Counted from the stretch's first letter, positions 27,311 to 40,171 are shown. The stretch: DNA of 64,000 nt from Serratia marcescens (GCF_006715005.1 NZ_VFMJ01000001.1:4836001-4900000), one strand, 5' to 3'. Notes: generated from the sequence alone by a model not told the origin. Program-made: numbers and translations.

Positions 27311-28414
27311 ATGAAAAACGTTGGTTTCATCGGTTGGCGCGGAATGGTCGGCTCGGTTCTCATGCAACGCATGACGGAAGAGCGCGATTTCGACGCCATT
27401 CGCCCGGTCTTTTTCTCCACCTCGCAGCACGGTTCCGCCGCGCCGGCCTTCGGCGGCCAGCAAGGCACGCTGCAGGATGCGTATGACATCGACGCACTGA
27501 GCGCGCTCGATATCATTATTACCTGTCAGGGCGGCGATTATACCAACGAAGTGTATCCTAAGCTGCGCGCGAGCGGTTGGCAGGGTTACTGGATCGACGC
27601 GGCCTCGTCGCTGCGCATGCAGGACGACGCCATCATCATCCTGGATCCGGTCAACCACGCGGTGATTCAGCAGGGCCTGGACAAGGGCATCAAAACCTTC
27701 GTTGGCGGCAACTGCACCGTCAGCCTGATGCTGATGTCGCTCGGCGGCCTGTTCGCCAACGATCTGGTGGAATGGGCGTCGGTCGCCACCTACCAGGCGG
27801 CCTCCGGCGGCGGCGCGCGCCACATGCGCGAACTGCTGACTCAAATGGGCATGCTGCATGCCGACGTGGCGAAAGAGCTGCAGGACCCGGCTTCCGCCAT
27901 TCTGGATATCGAGCGCAAGGTTACTGAAGCCACCCGCAGCGGCAAACTGCCGACCGATAACTTCGGCGTGCCGCTGGCCGGCAGCCTGATCCCGTGGATC
28001 GACAAGCAGCTCGACAACGGCCAGAGCCGTGAAGAGTGGAAAGGTCAGGCGGAAACCAACAAGATTCTGAATACCGGCAGCGTGATCCCGGTCGATGGCC
28101 TGTGCGTGCGCGTCGGCGCGCTGCGCTGCCACAGCCAGGCGTTCACCCTGAAGCTGAAAAAAGACGTGTCGCTACCGGACATCGAGCAGATGCTGGCGAC
28201 GCACAACGACTGGGTGCGCGTGATCCCGAACGACCGCGAGCTGACCATGCGCGAACTGACGCCGGCGGCGGTGACCGGTACGCTGAATACGCCGGTTGGC
28301 CGTCTGCGCAAGCTGAACATGGGGCCGGAGTACCTGTCGGCGTTCACCGTGGGCGACCAGCTGCTGTGGGGCGCGGCCGAGCCGCTGCGCCGCATGCTGC
28401 GCATCCTGTTGTAA
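27311..28414 (+). CDS. asd: Aspartate-semialdehyde dehydrogenase
   Basis: A 367-residue NADPH-dependent enzyme that reduces aspartyl phosphate to aspartate semialdehyde for lysine, diaminopimelate, threonine and methionine synthesis. It has the NADP loop [18 protein letters not shown], the catalytic cysteine in GGNCTVSLM (about 135), and the active-site His in [11 protein letters not shown]. Length equals E. coli Asd. The ATG at 27311 gives the conserved N-terminus; the in-frame upstream ATT/ATG extension is not conserved. Confidence 0.96.
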   Translation: MKNVGFIGWRGMVGSVLMQRMTEERDFDAIRPVFFSTSQHGSAAPAFGGQQGTLQDAYDIDALSALDIIITCQGGDYTNEVYPKLRASGWQGYWIDAASSLRMQDDAIIILDPVNHAVIQQGLDKGIKTFVGGNCTVSLMLMSLGGLFANDLVEWASVATYQAASGGGARHMRELLTQMGMLHADVAKELQDPASAILDIERKVTEATRSGKLPTDNFGVPLAGSLIPWIDKQLDNGQSREEWKGQAETNKILNTGSVIPVDGLCVRVGALRCHSQAFTLKLKKDVSLPDIEQMLATHNDWVRVIPNDRELTMRELTPAAVTGTLNTPVGRLRKLNMGPEYLSAFTVGDQLLWGAAEPLRRMLRILL

Positions 28415-28857
28415 ACCCGTACTTCCTGGGGGCTGGCTGATTTCAGCCCCCTAAAGCCTTATTTTCCGCCTTTTTGTTCGCCGCGCACCGCGTCGGGCAA
28501 CGTCACCGCAAGCCTCGTTTCACTGGGCTCCACCCCGCATATCGCCTCGTCGGCCGCCGCATTCAGACGCCGCCGGGCTGGCAGTTTTCTTAATGAAGAA
28601 TTTTCCTGAGCAATGCTGAGCAGTTTTTAACAGACATTGGCTATGCTTAACGCATGGGTGGACAATTTTTCACCATGACTGAAATATTTCAAAAAATAAG
28701 CATAAAGAGCGAAATTCAGGTCGGCAGAGTAAAGATTGGTCAATAACCGACCGCAATCACGCTTTAGAGTCCGAATGCATTGCATGATGACCAAAACGGC
28801 CAAGGAATAACCAACAAGCCGTGCTTAGATCATGCTGTTAATCTAAGGAAGAAGACT
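28415..28857. other. asd-glgB intergenic region
   Basis: A 443-bp gap. A hairpin GGGGGCTG / CAGCCCCC (28428-28451) lies just after asd and probably terminates it, although the T-run is poor. The rest is the glgB promoter and leader region, with AAGGAAG before the glgB ATG. No gene or strong repeat was found in the remainder. Confidence 0.6.
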
Positions 28858-31044
28858 ATGCCTGTACTTCCCGATCGTGACGTGATTGATCAGATCATCT
28901 CCGGCCATTACGCCGATCCCTTTGCTCTGCTTGGTATGCATGCGACCGATAACGGCCTGCAGGTGCGTGCGCTGTTGCCGGACGCCGGCGCAGTCTGGCT
29001 GGTAGAACAGCAAACCGGCCGGCGGCTGGTTCAGCTGAACTGCGACGATCCGCGCGGTTTCTTCAGCGCCGTGGTGCCGCGGCGAAAAAATCCTTTCCGC
29101 TATCAGCTGCAGGTCAGCTGGCGCGATCATCAACAGATCGTTGACGATCCCTACCGGTTTGGCCCGCTGCTGCAGGATATCGACAGCTGGCTGCTGGCCG
29201 AGGGCACGCACCTGCGCCCCTATGAACGCCTGGGTGCCCACCTCGCCACGCTGGATGACGTCGACGGCGTCAGTTTTGCCGTCTGGGCGCCCAATGCCCA
29301 GCGCGTCTCGGTGGTGGGGGAGTTCAACTTCTGGGACGGCCGCCGCCATCCGATGCGTCTGCGGCGTGAAAACGGCATCTGGGAGCTGTTCCTGCCCGGT
29401 GTGCGGGCCGGCCAGCTGTATAAATATGAAATCGTCGATTGCTACGGTAATACCCAGCTGAAAGCCGATCCTTACGCCTTCGAGGCGCAGATGCGCCCGG
29501 ACACCGCCTCGCTGGTGGCGCCGCTGCCTGAGAGAGTGCCGTCGACGCAGGCGCGCTGCCGTGCCAACGATTTTGACCAGCCGATCGCCATCTACGAGGT
29601 GCATCTCGGCTCGTGGCGTCGCCACACCGACAACCACTTCTGGCTCAGCTACGGCGAGCTGGCGGTGCAGCTTATCGACTATGTGAAGGACATGGGATTC
29701 ACCCATATCGAGCTGCTGCCGATCAACGAGCACCCGTTCGACGGCAGTTGGGGCTATCAGCCGCTGGGGCTGTATGCGCCGACCCGGCGCTTCGGCACGC
29801 CGGCCGATTTCAGGGCGTTCGTGGCGGCGGCGCATGAGGCGGGCATCAACGTGATCCTCGACTGGGTGCCGGGGCACTTCCCGAGCGACGCCTACGGCCT
29901 GGCGAATTTCGACGGCACCGCGCTGTACGAATACGCCGATCCGCGCGAGGGCTATCATCAGGACTGGAATACGCTGATCTACAACTATGGCCGTCACGAG
30001 GTGCGCAACTACCTGGCGGGCAACGCGCTGTATTGGCTGGAGCGTTTCGGTATCGATGCGCTGCGGGTCGATGCGGTGGCGTCGATGATCTATCGCGACT
30101 ACAGCCGCGCCGACGGCGAGTGGGTGCCGAATTACTACGGCGGCAACGAGAACCTGGAGGCGATCGCCTTCCTGCGTTATACCAACCAGACTATTGGCCA
30201 GGCGCAGCCGGGCGCGGTGACGCTGGCGGAAGAGTCCACCGACTATCCCGGCGTCACCCTGCCGCCGGACGCCAACGGTCTTGGGTTCCACTACAAATGG
30301 AACCTCGGCTGGATGCACGACACGCTCAATTACATGAAGTGCGATCCGGTGCACCGCAAGTATCACCACAACCAGATGACCTTCGGCATGCTGTATGCCT
30401 ATACCGAGAACTTCGTGTTGCCTATCTCGCACGATGAAGTGGTGCACGGCAAAAAATCGGTCCTCGACCGCATGCCAGGCGACGCCTGGCAAAAGTTCGC
30501 CAACCTGCGCGCCTATTACGGGTTTATGTGGGCGCATCCAGGCAAAAAGCTGCTGTTTATGGGCTGCGAGTTCGCGCAGGGGCGCGAGTGGAATTTCGAT
30601 ACCAGCCTCGATTGGCATTTGCTGGAAGGGCTGGATAACTGGCACAACGGCGTGCAGCGGCTGGTGCGCGATCTGAACCATTGCTACCGGCAGCAGGCGC
30701 CGCTGTACGAGCGGGACTATCGCCCGGATGGCTTCGAGTGGCTGGTGGTCGACGATCACGACAACTCGGTGTTCGCTTTCGCGCGCTATGATTCGCAGGG
30801 CAATGAGCTGATCGCCATCAGCAACTTTACCCCGGTGCCGCGCTACCGCTACCGCATCGGCCTCTCGCGCGCCGGCGACTACCGCGAGATCCTCAATACC
30901 GATTCGCACCACTATCACGGCAGCAACGCCGGCAATCAGGGGCAGGTCTCTTCCGAAGCGGTCGGCAGCCACGGCCGCGACTTTTCCATCTGCGTGACGC
31001 TGCCGCCGCTGGCGACCATTTATTTGCTGCGGGAGGCGTCATGA
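28858..31044 (+). CDS. glgB: 1,4-alpha-glucan branching enzyme
   Basis: A 728-residue cytoplasmic GH13 enzyme that makes the alpha-1,6 branches of glycogen. Domains in order: an N-terminal module, CBM48 ([20 protein letters not shown]), and the catalytic barrel with [15 protein letters not shown] (nucleophile Asp), [11 protein letters not shown] (acid Glu) and [10 protein letters not shown] (third acid). Length equals E. coli GlgB. The ATG at 28858 follows AAGGAAG. It heads the operon glgBXCAP and overlaps glgX by ATGA. Confidence 0.96.
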   Translation: MPVLPDRDVIDQIISGHYADPFALLGMHATDNGLQVRALLPDAGAVWLVEQQTGRRLVQLNCDDPRGFFSAVVPRRKNPFRYQLQVSWRDHQQIVDDPYRFGPLLQDIDSWLLAEGTHLRPYERLGAHLATLDDVDGVSFAVWAPNAQRVSVVGEFNFWDGRRHPMRLRRENGIWELFLPGVRAGQLYKYEIVDCYGNTQLKADPYAFEAQMRPDTASLVAPLPERVPSTQARCRANDFDQPIAIYEVHLGSWRRHTDNHFWLSYGELAVQLIDYVKDMGFTHIELLPINEHPFDGSWGYQPLGLYAPTRRFGTPADFRAFVAAAHEAGINVILDWVPGHFPSDAYGLANFDGTALYEYADPREGYHQDWNTLIYNYGRHEVRNYLAGNALYWLERFGIDALRVDAVASMIYRDYSRADGEWVPNYYGGNENLEAIAFLRYTNQTIGQAQPGAVTLAEESTDYPGVTLPPDANGLGFHYKWNLGWMHDTLNYMKCDPVHRKYHHNQMTFGMLYAYTENFVLPISHDEVVHGKKSVLDRMPGDAWQKFANLRAYYGFMWAHPGKKLLFMGCEFAQGREWNFDTSLDWHLLEGLDNWHNGVQRLVRDLNHCYRQQAPLYERDYRPDGFEWLVVDDHDNSVFAFARYDSQGNELIAISNFTPVPRYRYRIGLSRAGDYREILNTDSHHYHGSNAGNQGQVSSEAVGSHGRDFSICVTLPPLATIYLLREAS

Positions 31045-33023
31045 CGGAGCTGACAGCCGGCCTCGCCGCGCCGCTGGGCGCGCATTACGACGGCGAAGGC
31101 ATCAACTTTACCCTGTACTCGGCGCACGCCGAGCGGGTGGAGCTGTGTCTGTTCGACGGCCAGCAGCGTGAGGTGCGCCTGCCGCTGCCGGCGCGCAGCG
31201 GCGATATCTGGCATGGCTATTTGCCGGGCGGCAAGCCGGGACAACGTTACGGTTACCGGGTCTATGGCCCGTTCGACCCGGCGAACGGGCAGCGTTTCAA
31301 CCCCAACAAGCTGGCGCTCGATCCGGCCGCGCGCGCGGTGGAAGGGCCGGTGGGGGACCACCCGCATCTGCACGGCGGTTACGAGCAGCCGGACCCGCAC
31401 GACAGCGCCGAGCTGATGCCGAAATGTGTGGTGGTGGACGAACGGTACGACTGGCAGGACGATCGCCCGCCTGCCACGCCCTGGGGGCAGACGGTGATTT
31501 ACGAAGCGCACGTGCGCGGCCTGACGCTGCTGCACCCGAAGATCCCGCCGGCGCTGCGCGGCAGCTTCGCCGCATTGGGGCACCCGGCGATGATCGCCCA
31601 CTTCAAACGCCTCGGCATCACCGCGCTGGAACTGCTGCCGGTGCAGCAACATACCTCCGAACCGCGCCTGCAGCGGCTGGGGCTGATCAACTACTGGGGC
31701 TATAACGTGCTGGCGCCCTATGCGCCGGACAACCGCTACGCCAGCCTGAGCACCGAGGGCACGCCGCTGAACGAATTTCGCGATGCGGTCAAGGCGCTGC
31801 ACCAAGCCGGCATCGAGGTGATCCTCGACGTGGTGTTTAACCACAGCGCCGAGCTGGACAGGGACGGACCGATGCTGTCGCTGAGCGGCATCGATAACCT
31901 GAGCTACTACTGGCTGACGCCCGAAGGGGACTACGTCAACGACACCGGCTGCGGCAATACCCTGCGATTGGATCAGCCGCAGGGCGTGGCTTGGGTGATG
32001 GATTGCCTGCGTTTTTGGGTGCGGGAGTGCCACGTCGACGGCTTCCGTTTCGATCTGGGCAGCGTGCTCGGCCGCACGCCGGGGTTCGATCGTGATGCGC
32101 CGCTGTTCCAGGCGATGCTGGCGGACGATGTGCTGTCGCGCTGCAAGCTGATCGCCGAACCCTGGGACGTTGGCCCCGGCGGCTATCAGGTGGGGGCGTT
32201 CCCCGGCCGCTTCGCCGAATGGAACGACCATTATCGCGACGACATGCGCCGTTTCTGGCTGCAGAGCGGCGTGTCGCTCGGCCAGTTCGCCCGGCGTTTT
32301 GCCGCCTCCAGCGATGTGTACAACCAGCGCGGGCGGGCGCCTTACGCCACCGTCAACATGCTGACTGCTCATGACGGTTTTACCCTGCAGGACGTGGTCA
32401 GCTTCAACGAGAAACACAATCAGCCGAACGGCGAAGGCAACCGCGACGGCAGCGATCGCAATTTCAGCAACAACCACGGCGTGGAAGGCCTGGTCGCCGA
32501 CGACGCCATTGTGCAACGCCGCAGGGCCAGCCAGCGGGCGATGCTCGCTACGCTGTTGCTGTCCCAGGGAACGCCGATGCTGCTGGCCGGCGATGAACAG
32601 GGACACAGCCAGCAGGGGAACAACAACGCCTATTGTCAGGACAACGCCACCACCTGGCTCGACTGGGCCACGGCGGACGACGCGCTGACCGATTACGTCG
32701 CGGCGCTGATCGCGCTGCGCCGCCAGATCCCCGCATTGCAACAGGACCGCTGGTGGCAGCAGGACGACGGCAGCGTGCAGTGGCTGAACGCGCAAGGGCA
32801 GGCGCTCGACGCGCAGCAGTGGGAACAGGGCGAGCTGCGCATGCAGATCCTGCTGTCGCAGCGCTGGCTGCTGCTGGTCAACGCCACGCCGCAAGCGGTG
32901 GAGATGAGGTTGCCGGAAGGCGATTGGCAGGTTGTCGCCCCGTTCACTCAGGAAGACTCACGGGCGGTATTGCCCGCCTGGCACCAGGCCGCGCGCTCGC
33001 TTTGCGTACTGGTACGGAAATAA
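31041..33023 (+). CDS. glgX: Glycogen debranching enzyme
   Basis: A 660-residue GH13 isoamylase-type enzyme that removes short branches from phosphorylase-limited glycogen. It has an N-terminal CBM48, then [36 protein letters not shown] (nucleophile), [10 protein letters not shown] (acid) and [13 protein letters not shown]. Length is close to E. coli GlgX (657). It overlaps glgB by 4 bp and ends 15 bp before glgC. Confidence 0.95.
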   Translation: MTELTAGLAAPLGAHYDGEGINFTLYSAHAERVELCLFDGQQREVRLPLPARSGDIWHGYLPGGKPGQRYGYRVYGPFDPANGQRFNPNKLALDPAARAVEGPVGDHPHLHGGYEQPDPHDSAELMPKCVVVDERYDWQDDRPPATPWGQTVIYEAHVRGLTLLHPKIPPALRGSFAALGHPAMIAHFKRLGITALELLPVQQHTSEPRLQRLGLINYWGYNVLAPYAPDNRYASLSTEGTPLNEFRDAVKALHQAGIEVILDVVFNHSAELDRDGPMLSLSGIDNLSYYWLTPEGDYVNDTGCGNTLRLDQPQGVAWVMDCLRFWVRECHVDGFRFDLGSVLGRTPGFDRDAPLFQAMLADDVLSRCKLIAEPWDVGPGGYQVGAFPGRFAEWNDHYRDDMRRFWLQSGVSLGQFARRFAASSDVYNQRGRAPYATVNMLTAHDGFTLQDVVSFNEKHNQPNGEGNRDGSDRNFSNNHGVEGLVADDAIVQRRRASQRAMLATLLLSQGTPMLLAGDEQGHSQQGNNNAYCQDNATTWLDWATADDALTDYVAALIALRRQIPALQQDRWWQQDDGSVQWLNAQGQALDAQQWEQGELRMQILLSQRWLLLVNATPQAVEMRLPEGDWQVVAPFTQEDSRAVLPAWHQAARSLCVLVRK

Positions 33024-33038
33024 TAAAAGGAGTCCGCT

Positions 33039-34316
33039 ATGGTTAGGTTTGAAAATAAAGACCCCCTGATGTTGGCGCGCCAGCTGCCGATTAAATCCGT
33101 AGCGCTGATCCTGGCCGGCGGCCGCGGCTCGCGCCTGAAAGATTTGACCTCCACCCGCGCCAAGCCCGCCGTCCACTTTGGCGGCAAGTTCCGCATCATC
33201 GATTTCGCCCTGTCGAACTGCCTGAACTCCGGCATCCGCCGCATCGGCGTGATCACCCAATACCAGTCGCACACGCTGGTGCAGCACATCCAGCGCGGCT
33301 GGTCGTTTCTCAACGAGGAAATGAACGAGTTCGTCGACCTGCTGCCGGCCCAGCAGCGACTCAGCACCGAACATTGGTACAAAGGCACCGCCGATGCGGT
33401 GTACCAGAACCTGGACATCATCCGCCGCTATGAGGCCGAATACGTGGTGATCCTGGCGGGTGACCATATCTACAAGATGGATTACTCGCGCATGCTGATC
33501 GACCACGTCGAGAAGGGCGCTCAGTGCACCGTGGCCTGCCTGCCGGTACCGCGCAGCGAGGCCGGTGAATTCGGCGTGATGAAGGTGGATGAAAGCGACC
33601 GCATCATCGAGTTCCTGGAGAAACCCGCCGATCCGCCGGCGATGCCGGGCAACCCGGATATGTCGCTGGCCAGCATGGGCATCTATATTTTCAATGCCGC
33701 CTACCTGTTCCAGCTATTGGAAGAGGATATGTCGACCCCTGGCTCCAGCCACGACTTCGGCAAGGATCTGATCCCGAAAATCACCGCGCAGCAGGCGGCG
33801 TGGGCGCATCCGTTTACCTTATCCTGCGTGACGTCCAACCCCGATCTGCCGCCGTACTGGCGCGACGTGGGCACGCTGGACGCCTACTGGCGCGCCAACC
33901 TCGATCTGGCGTCGGTAACGCCGGAGCTGGACATGTACGACCGCGCCTGGCCGATCCGCACCCACATGGAGCCGCTGCCGCCGGCCAAGTTCGTGCAGGA
34001 TCGCTCCGGCAGCCACGGCATGACCATGAACTCGCTGGTGTCCGGCGGCTGTATCGTCTCGGGCTCGGTGGTGGTGCATTCGGTGCTGTTCCCGCGCGTG
34101 CGAGTGAACTCGTTTTGCACCATCGACTCTACCGTATTGTTGCCGGACGTGAACGTCGGCCGTTCCTGCCGCCTGCGGCGCTGCATCATCGACCGCGCCT
34201 GCCACATTCCGGAGGGCATGGTGATCGGGGAAAACGCCGATGAGGACAGCAAGCGTTTTTATCGCTCGGAAGGCGGCATCGTGCTGGTGACGCGCGAAAT
34301 GTTGTCAAAATTGTGA
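33039..34316 (+). CDS. glgC: Glucose-1-phosphate adenylyltransferase
   Basis: A 425-residue enzyme that makes ADP-glucose, the committed step of glycogen synthesis. The nucleotidyltransferase domain begins [16 protein letters not shown] with [22 protein letters not shown] (the allosteric Lys region) and [11 protein letters not shown]. The C-terminal left-handed beta-helix includes [13 protein letters not shown] and DRACHIPEG. Family members are activated by fructose 1,6-bisphosphate and inhibited by AMP. AAAGGAG precedes the ATG. Confidence 0.96.
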   Translation: MVRFENKDPLMLARQLPIKSVALILAGGRGSRLKDLTSTRAKPAVHFGGKFRIIDFALSNCLNSGIRRIGVITQYQSHTLVQHIQRGWSFLNEEMNEFVDLLPAQQRLSTEHWYKGTADAVYQNLDIIRRYEAEYVVILAGDHIYKMDYSRMLIDHVEKGAQCTVACLPVPRSEAGEFGVMKVDESDRIIEFLEKPADPPAMPGNPDMSLASMGIYIFNAAYLFQLLEEDMSTPGSSHDFGKDLIPKITAQQAAWAHPFTLSCVTSNPDLPPYWRDVGTLDAYWRANLDLASVTPELDMYDRAWPIRTHMEPLPPAKFVQDRSGSHGMTMNSLVSGGCIVSGSVVVHSVLFPRVRVNSFCTIDSTVLLPDVNVGRSCRLRRCIIDRACHIPEGMVIGENADEDSKRFYRSEGGIVLVTREMLSKL

Positions 34317-34451
34317 GTTAACGTGGGCGGCAGAACGATAGCCTGCCGCCTGATGAACGGTTCGATGGCTTGCGCAACGCGGCAAACATAACAGCGGCAA
34401 GCCTGCTTTATTTCTTATCCAGAGGCCTTCGGCCGACTTTCAGGAGTGATA

Positions 34452-35882
34452 ATGCAGGTCTTACACGTATGTTCTGAAATGTTCCCCCTGCTGAAAACGG
34501 GCGGACTCGCAGACGTGGTTGGCGCACTGCCGGCGGCGCAAATCGCCGAAGGCGCCGATGTTCGGGTGCTCTTACCCGCCTTCCCTGACGTACGCAACGG
34601 CATTCCGGACACCGTGCTGGTGGCGGAAATCGATTCGTTCGCCGGCCGGGTGGGCCTGCGTTACGGCACCTATCATGGCGTGGGCATTTACCTGATCGAT
34701 GCGCCCTGGCTGTATGACCGGCCGGGCAGCCCGTACCACGACCAATCCATGTACGCCTACCCCGACAATCACCGACGCTTTGCGCTGTTGGGCTGGATGG
34801 CCTGCGAGCTGGCCAAGGGGCTGGATCGCTACTGGCGCCCGCAGCTGGTGCACGCCCACGACTGGCACGCCGGCCTGAGCTGCGCCTATCTGGCCGCCAA
34901 CGGCCACCCGGCGCGTTCGGTGTTCACCGTACACAACCTGGCCTATCAGGGGCTGTTCTCCGGCCATCACGTGACCGAGCTGTGGCTGCCGGCGTCGTTT
35001 TACGATGTCTACGGCCTGGAGTTCTACGGCCAGATGTCGTTCCTCAAGGCCGGGCTGTTTTATGCCGACCATGTGACCGCCGTCAGCCCGACCTATGCGC
35101 GCGAGATCACCCGGCCGGAGTTCGGCTACGGCATGGAGGGGCTGCTGCAGGAACGGCAGCGGCAGGGGAGGCTGAGCGGCATCCTCAACGGGGTGGACGA
35201 CAAGATTTGGGATCCGGCCCACGACCCGCGGCTGAGTACCCGCTACGACGCCGACGATCTGAAAAGCAAGGTCAAAAATAAGCTGCATTTGCAAAAGGCC
35301 ATGGGGCTGAAGGTGGACGAATCGCTGCCGGTGTTCGCGGTGGTGAGCCGGTTGACTAGCCAAAAAGGCCTGGACCTGGTGCTGCAGGCGTTGCCTGAAC
35401 TGCTGGCGCAGGGCGGGCAGCTGGCGCTGCTGGGCGCCGGCGACGCGGTGCTGCAACAGGCGTTTCTGGCCGCCGCAGCCGATTATCCCGAACAGGTTGG
35501 GGTGCAGATCGGTTACCACGAATCCTTCTCCCACCGCATCATCGGCGGCGCCGACGTGATTCTGGTGCCGAGCCGCTTCGAGCCCTGCGGCCTGACGCAG
35601 CTCTACGGCCTGAAGTACGGCACGCTGCCGCTGGTGCGCCGCACCGGCGGGCTGGCGGACACGGTGGTGGACTGCGCGCTGGAGAACCTGGCCGACGGCA
35701 CCGCCAGCGGATTCGTGTTCGACGATTGCGACGCCGTTGCGCTGGGCAACGCCATCCGCCGCGCCATGGTGCTGTGGAGCCGGCCGAAACACTGGCGCCA
35801 CGTTCAGCGTCACGCCATGAGCGTGGACTTTGGCTGGCCGGTGGCGGCGAAAGAGTATCTGTCGCTTTATCAACGTTTGTAG
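34452..35882 (+). CDS. glgA: Glycogen synthase
   Basis: A 476-residue GT5 glycosyltransferase that extends alpha-1,4-glucan from ADP-glucose. It has the N-terminal ADP-glucose motif [15 protein letters not shown], the HAHDWHAGL loop, and the C-terminal [19 protein letters not shown] and [10 protein letters not shown]. The ATG at 34452 follows CAGGAG; the GTG at 34446 lies in that ribosome site. It is 135 bp after glgC, a longer gap than others in the operon, so a secondary promoter is possible. Confidence 0.96.
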   Translation: MQVLHVCSEMFPLLKTGGLADVVGALPAAQIAEGADVRVLLPAFPDVRNGIPDTVLVAEIDSFAGRVGLRYGTYHGVGIYLIDAPWLYDRPGSPYHDQSMYAYPDNHRRFALLGWMACELAKGLDRYWRPQLVHAHDWHAGLSCAYLAANGHPARSVFTVHNLAYQGLFSGHHVTELWLPASFYDVYGLEFYGQMSFLKAGLFYADHVTAVSPTYAREITRPEFGYGMEGLLQERQRQGRLSGILNGVDDKIWDPAHDPRLSTRYDADDLKSKVKNKLHLQKAMGLKVDESLPVFAVVSRLTSQKGLDLVLQALPELLAQGGQLALLGAGDAVLQQAFLAAAADYPEQVGVQIGYHESFSHRIIGGADVILVPSRFEPCGLTQLYGLKYGTLPLVRRTGGLADTVVDCALENLADGTASGFVFDDCDAVALGNAIRRAMVLWSRPKHWRHVQRHAMSVDFGWPVAAKEYLSLYQRL

Positions 35883-36023
35883 CCCGCGTTTCGCGTCTCG
35901 GGTTGACGCACGGCGGGCAGCCGTAAGGGTAGATTGTCGGGGCGCGGCGTACCGCGTCCATGTTCAGCGGAGCCCGCTATTCCGCGGCGAATGGCGGGGC
36001 TCCCTACAAGGGATTAAAAAGCC

Positions 36024-38471
36024 ATGACTTCACCGTTTAGTTACACCTCACCTACGGTCAGTGTGGAAGCGCTGAAACACTCCATCGCCTATAAGCTGAT
36101 GTTTATCGTCGGCAAGGATCCGGCCATCGCCAACCGGCACGATTGGCTGAACGCCGTGCTGTTCGCGGTGCGCGATCGCATGGTGGAGCGCTGGCTGCGC
36201 TCCAACCGCGCCCAGCTGTCGCAGGACGTGCGGCAGGTGTATTACCTGTCGATGGAGTTCCTGATCGGCCGCACCCTGTCGAACGCGCTGCTGTCGATGG
36301 GCATCTATCAGGATATCGACAACGCGCTCAACGAGATGGGGCTGAACCTGGCGGAGCTGCTGGAGGAGGAGAACGACCCCGGCCTCGGCAACGGCGGTCT
36401 GGGCCGGCTGGCGGCCTGCTTCCTCGACTCGCTGGCCACGCTGGCGCTGCCGGGGCGCGGCTACGGTATTCGCTATGAATACGGCATGTTCAAGCAGAAC
36501 ATCGTCAACGGCCAACAGATGGAGTCGCCGGACTACTGGCTGGAGTATGGCAATCCGTGGGAGTTTCCGCGCCATAACACCCGCTACAAGGTGCGCTTCG
36601 GCGGCCGCGTGCAGCAGGAGGGTGCCAAGGCGCGCTGGCTGGAGACCGAGGAGGTCGTGGCCATCGCTTACGATCAGGTGATCCCCGGCTTCGACACCGA
36701 CGCCACCAACACCCTGCGGTTGTGGAGTGCGCAGGCCAGTAATGAGATCAACCTCGGTAAGTTCAACCAGGGCGATTACTTCGCCGCGGTGGAGGATAAA
36801 AACCACTCGGAGAACGTGTCGCGCGTGTTGTATCCGGACGACTCGACCTCCTCCGGGCGCGAGCTGCGGCTGCGGCAGGAGTATTTCCTGGTGTCGGCCA
36901 CGGTGCAGGACATCCTCAACCGCCATTGGCTGATGCACAAAACCTTCGACAACCTGGCGGACAAGATCGCCATTCACCTCAATGACACTCACCCGGTGCT
37001 GTCGATTCCCGAACTGATGCACCGGCTGATCGACGAGCACAAATTCAAGTGGCTCGATGCCTGGGAAGTGGTGGAGCAGGTGTTCTCTTACACCAACCAC
37101 ACGCTGATGAGCGAGGCGCTGGAAACCTGGCCGCTGGACATGATAGGCCGCATCTTGCCGCGCCATTTGCAGCTGATTTTCGAAATCAACGATCACTTCC
37201 TCAAGATGGTGCAGGAAGTGGCGCCGGGCGACAACGACCTGCTGGCGCGGGTCTCGATTATCGACGAAACCAACGGCCGCCGGGTGCGCATGGCGTGGCT
37301 GGCGGTGGTGGCCAGCCACAAGGTCAACGGCGTTTCCGCCCTGCATTCCGAACTGATGGTGCAGTCGCTGTTTGCCGACTTCGCCCGGCTGTTCCCCAAT
37401 CGTTTTTGCAACAAAACCAATGGAGTGACGCCGCGTCGTTGGTTGGCGTTGGCCAACCCGCCGCTGGCGGCGGTGCTGGACGACTGCATCGGCCAAACCT
37501 GGCGCACCGATCTCAGCCAGCTGAGCGAGATCCAGGCCAATATCGATTACCCGAGCTTCCTGCAGGCGGTACAGCGCGCCAAGCGGCAGAACAAGGAGCG
37601 GCTGGCGTTGTACATCGCTAAAACGCTCAACGTGGTGGTCAACCCGGACGCGTTGTTCGACGTGCAGATCAAGCGCATCCACGAGTACAAACGGCAGCTG
37701 CTCAACGTGCTGCACGTCATCACGCTGTATAACCGTTTGCTGGACGATCCGGAGATCGAGCGCGTGCCGCGGGTGGTGATCTTCGCCGGCAAGGCGGCCT
37801 CGGCCTACTATGCCGCCAAGCAGATCATTCGCTTGATCAACGACGTGGCCAAAGTGATCAACAATGATCCGCGTGTGCATACCCAGCTGAAGGTGGTGTT
37901 CATTCCGAACTACGGCGTCAGCCTGGCGCAGATCATTATCCCGGCGGCGGATCTGTCGGAGCAGATCTCGCTGGCGGGCACCGAGGCCTCGGGCACCAGC
38001 AATATGAAGTTCGCGCTGAACGGCGCGCTGACCATCGGCACGCTGGACGGCGCCAACGTCGAGATGCGCGAGCACGTGGGGGAGGAGAACATCTTTATCT
38101 TCGGCAATACCGCCGAGCAGGTCGAGGAGCTGCGCCGCAACGGTTATAACCCGCGCCAGTACTATGAGCAAGACCCAGAGTTGCATCAGGCGCTGACGCA
38201 GATCGCCACCGGCGTGTTCAGCCCGGAAGAGCCGAAACGCTATGGCAATTTGTTCGACTCGCTGGTCAACCTCGGCGACCACTATCAGCTGTTGGCGGAT
38301 TACCGCAGCTATGTGGACACGCAGGATAAGGTGGACGAGGTCTATCTCAATCAGGACGAATGGACGCGGCGCGCGGTGCTGAATATCGCCAACATGGGCT
38401 ACTTCTCATCCGATCGCACCATTCAGGAATACGCGGATGAAATCTGGCACATTAAGCCGGTGAAGCTGTAA
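36024..38471 (+). CDS. glgP: Glycogen phosphorylase
   Basis: An 815-residue GT35 enzyme that releases glucose 1-phosphate from glycogen. It has [13 protein letters not shown] near residue 75, [17 protein letters not shown], and the pyridoxal-phosphate lysine in [20 protein letters not shown]. Length equals E. coli GlgP. The window holds a second phosphorylase, MalP, with the matching [13 protein letters not shown]. The gene is 141 bp after glgA and ends the operon. Confidence 0.96.
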   Translation: MTSPFSYTSPTVSVEALKHSIAYKLMFIVGKDPAIANRHDWLNAVLFAVRDRMVERWLRSNRAQLSQDVRQVYYLSMEFLIGRTLSNALLSMGIYQDIDNALNEMGLNLAELLEEENDPGLGNGGLGRLAACFLDSLATLALPGRGYGIRYEYGMFKQNIVNGQQMESPDYWLEYGNPWEFPRHNTRYKVRFGGRVQQEGAKARWLETEEVVAIAYDQVIPGFDTDATNTLRLWSAQASNEINLGKFNQGDYFAAVEDKNHSENVSRVLYPDDSTSSGRELRLRQEYFLVSATVQDILNRHWLMHKTFDNLADKIAIHLNDTHPVLSIPELMHRLIDEHKFKWLDAWEVVEQVFSYTNHTLMSEALETWPLDMIGRILPRHLQLIFEINDHFLKMVQEVAPGDNDLLARVSIIDETNGRRVRMAWLAVVASHKVNGVSALHSELMVQSLFADFARLFPNRFCNKTNGVTPRRWLALANPPLAAVLDDCIGQTWRTDLSQLSEIQANIDYPSFLQAVQRAKRQNKERLALYIAKTLNVVVNPDALFDVQIKRIHEYKRQLLNVLHVITLYNRLLDDPEIERVPRVVIFAGKAASAYYAAKQIIRLINDVAKVINNDPRVHTQLKVVFIPNYGVSLAQIIIPAADLSEQISLAGTEASGTSNMKFALNGALTIGTLDGANVEMREHVGEENIFIFGNTAEQVEELRRNGYNPRQYYEQDPELHQALTQIATGVFSPEEPKRYGNLFDSLVNLGDHYQLLADYRSYVDTQDKVDEVYLNQDEWTRRAVLNIANMGYFSSDRTIQEYADEIWHIKPVKL

Positions 38472-38492
38472 ACGTGCGGGGAAAAGCAAAGA

Positions 38493-38518
38493 AAAGGGCC
38501 GGATAACCGGCCCTTTTT
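38493..38518 (+). terminator. Intrinsic terminator of the glg operon
   Basis: AAAGGGCCGG and CCGGCCCTTT pair around ATAA, followed by TT. The A-rich 5' side could also serve glpD on the other strand, whose stop is at 38533. Confidence 0.88.
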
Positions 38519-38532
38519 CGTTACGCTGCGGC

Positions 38533-40041
38533 TCAGGAAGCCAGAGACAGCGCTTTCGTTTTCGCGTGTTCTGCCAGCCAGGCTTTCACTCGCGCCTGCT
38601 GCGCTTCGTCCAGCCACATACCCAGCTTGGTGCGGCGCCAGATGGCGTCGGCCAGCTCTACGACCCACTCTTTCTCGGTCAGGTAGCGCAGCTCGGCTTC
38701 ATACAGACCGTGGCCGAAATCTTCGCCCAGATCGGCGAGGCCGTTGGCGCCGGCCAGGATCAGCTCGCTCTGGCTGCCGTAGGTGCGGGCATAGCGGCGC
38801 GCCAGGGCTTCCGGCAGCCAGCCGTGCGCACGGCGCAGTTTGGCCGCGTAGCTGTCGCGGTCGCCTTCGATGTCACCGCCCGGCAGCGTGGCGTTTTTGG
38901 TCCACGCCGGGCCGCAGCCTGGGTAGTAGTGGGCCAGTTTTTCCATCGCATGCTCGGCCAGCTTGCGGTAGGTGGTCAGCTTGCCGCCGAAGACCGACAG
39001 CAGCGGCGCCTTGCCTTGTTCGTCGTGCACGTCCAGCGTGTAATCGCGGGTGATCGCCTGCGGTGAATCGGATTCGTCGTCGCACAGCGGACGCACGCCG
39101 GAGTAAGTCCAGACGATGTCGTCGCGGCCCAGCTGCTTCTTGAAGTGATCGTTGTACACTTTCAGCAGATAAGCGATTTCGTTCTCGTCGATCTTCACGT
39201 CCTTCGGATCGCCTTTGTACTCCACGTCGGTGGTACCGATGATGGAGAACTCGTCATTCCACGGGATCACGAACACGATGCGGTGGTCTTCGTTCTGCAG
39301 AATGTAAGACTGCGGCTGATCGTGCACGCGCGGCACCACAATGTGGCTGCCTTTAATCAGACGGATGCCGTAAGGCGATTTCAGCTTCAGGCCGTCGTCG
39401 AAGAAGTTTTTCACCCACGGGCCGGTGGCGTTCACCAGGCCTTTGGCGCGCCAGGTGAAGGTTTTGCCGCTGTCGATATCGACCGCTTCCACCATCCACA
39501 GGCCGTTTTCACGCCATGCGCGGGTCACTTTGGTGCGGGTGCGCACTTCGCCGCCGCGTTTTTCCACTTCCTGCGCGTTCAGCACGACCAGGCGAGCATC
39601 GTCAACCCAGCAGTCGGAATATTCGAAACCGCGCTTCAGTTCTGGCTTAAGCACCGACTCTGGTCCAAAGCGCAAACCCTTGCTGCCCGGCAGGCTGGTG
39701 CGTTTGCCCAGGTGATCGTACAGGAACAGGCCGATACGGATCATCCAGGCCGGACGCAGGTGCGGCTGGTGCGGCAGGCGGAAACGCATCGGGAACGCGA
39801 TGTGTGGCGCCAGCTTCAGCAGCACTTCACGCTCGGCCAGCGCTTCGCTCACCAGACGAAATTCGTAGTGTTCCAGGTAGCGCAGGCCACCGTGGATCAG
39901 TTTGGAACTGGCGGAAGACGTAGCACAGGCCAAGTCTTGCGCTTCCAGTAGCAGTACCGACAGCCCGCGCCCGGCAGCATCCGCCGCGATGCCGGCACCG
40001 TTGATGCCGCCACCGATAACGATCAAGTCTTTGGTTTCCAC
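38533..40041 (-). CDS. glpD: Aerobic glycerol-3-phosphate dehydrogenase
   Basis: A 502-residue FAD-dependent peripheral membrane enzyme that oxidises glycerol 3-phosphate to dihydroxyacetone phosphate and passes electrons to quinone. It has the FAD motif VIGGGINGAGIAADAAGRG at the N-terminus, IKGSHIVVPRV, and SVFGGKLTTYRKLAEHA. The reading frame starts with GTG, preceded by a strong GGAGGAAG. Two GlpR-like sites and a CRP-like site lie upstream. It is transcribed in the same direction as glpEGR. Confidence 0.95.
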   Translation of the reverse strand: METKDLIVIGGGINGAGIAADAAGRGLSVLLLEAQDLACATSSASSKLIHGGLRYLEHYEFRLVSEALAEREVLLKLAPHIAFPMRFRLPHQPHLRPAWMIRIGLFLYDHLGKRTSLPGSKGLRFGPESVLKPELKRGFEYSDCWVDDARLVVLNAQEVEKRGGEVRTRTKVTRAWRENGLWMVEAVDIDSGKTFTWRAKGLVNATGPWVKNFFDDGLKLKSPYGIRLIKGSHIVVPRVHDQPQSYILQNEDHRIVFVIPWNDEFSIIGTTDVEYKGDPKDVKIDENEIAYLLKVYNDHFKKQLGRDDIVWTYSGVRPLCDDESDSPQAITRDYTLDVHDEQGKAPLLSVFGGKLTTYRKLAEHAMEKLAHYYPGCGPAWTKNATLPGGDIEGDRDSYAAKLRRAHGWLPEALARRYARTYGSQSELILAGANGLADLGEDFGHGLYEAELRYLTEKEWVVELADAIWRRTKLGMWLDEAQQARVKAWLAEHAKTKALSLAS

Positions 40042-40056
40042 GTCATCTTCCTCCAG

Positions 40057-40094
40057 ATGTTCGAAATAGCTCTTTCATGTTCGTTTTCGCTCAT
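40057..40094. promoter_or_regulatory. Two GlpR-like operators upstream of glpD
   Basis: ATGTTCGAAATAGCTCTTT (40057-40075) and ATGTTCGTTTTCGCTCAT (40077-40094) both carry the GlpR half-site ATGTTCG and lie in tandem just before the glpD start. Operators of this kind repress glpD unless glycerol 3-phosphate is present. Confidence 0.7.
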
Positions 40095-40171
40095 GATTGT
40101 AATCAAAAACCAACAGGCAAGCCAAGACTTAACCAAACAAAAACATTTAGGCGTGATAGAGGTAACAGTTT

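Noticed and set aside
28843-30972. 709-codon frame antisense to glgB
   Set aside because: Composition artefact opposite glgB.
36048-38282. 744-codon frame antisense to glgP
   Set aside because: Shadow of the GC-rich glgP codons; His/Arg/Gln/Val-rich translation with no domain.
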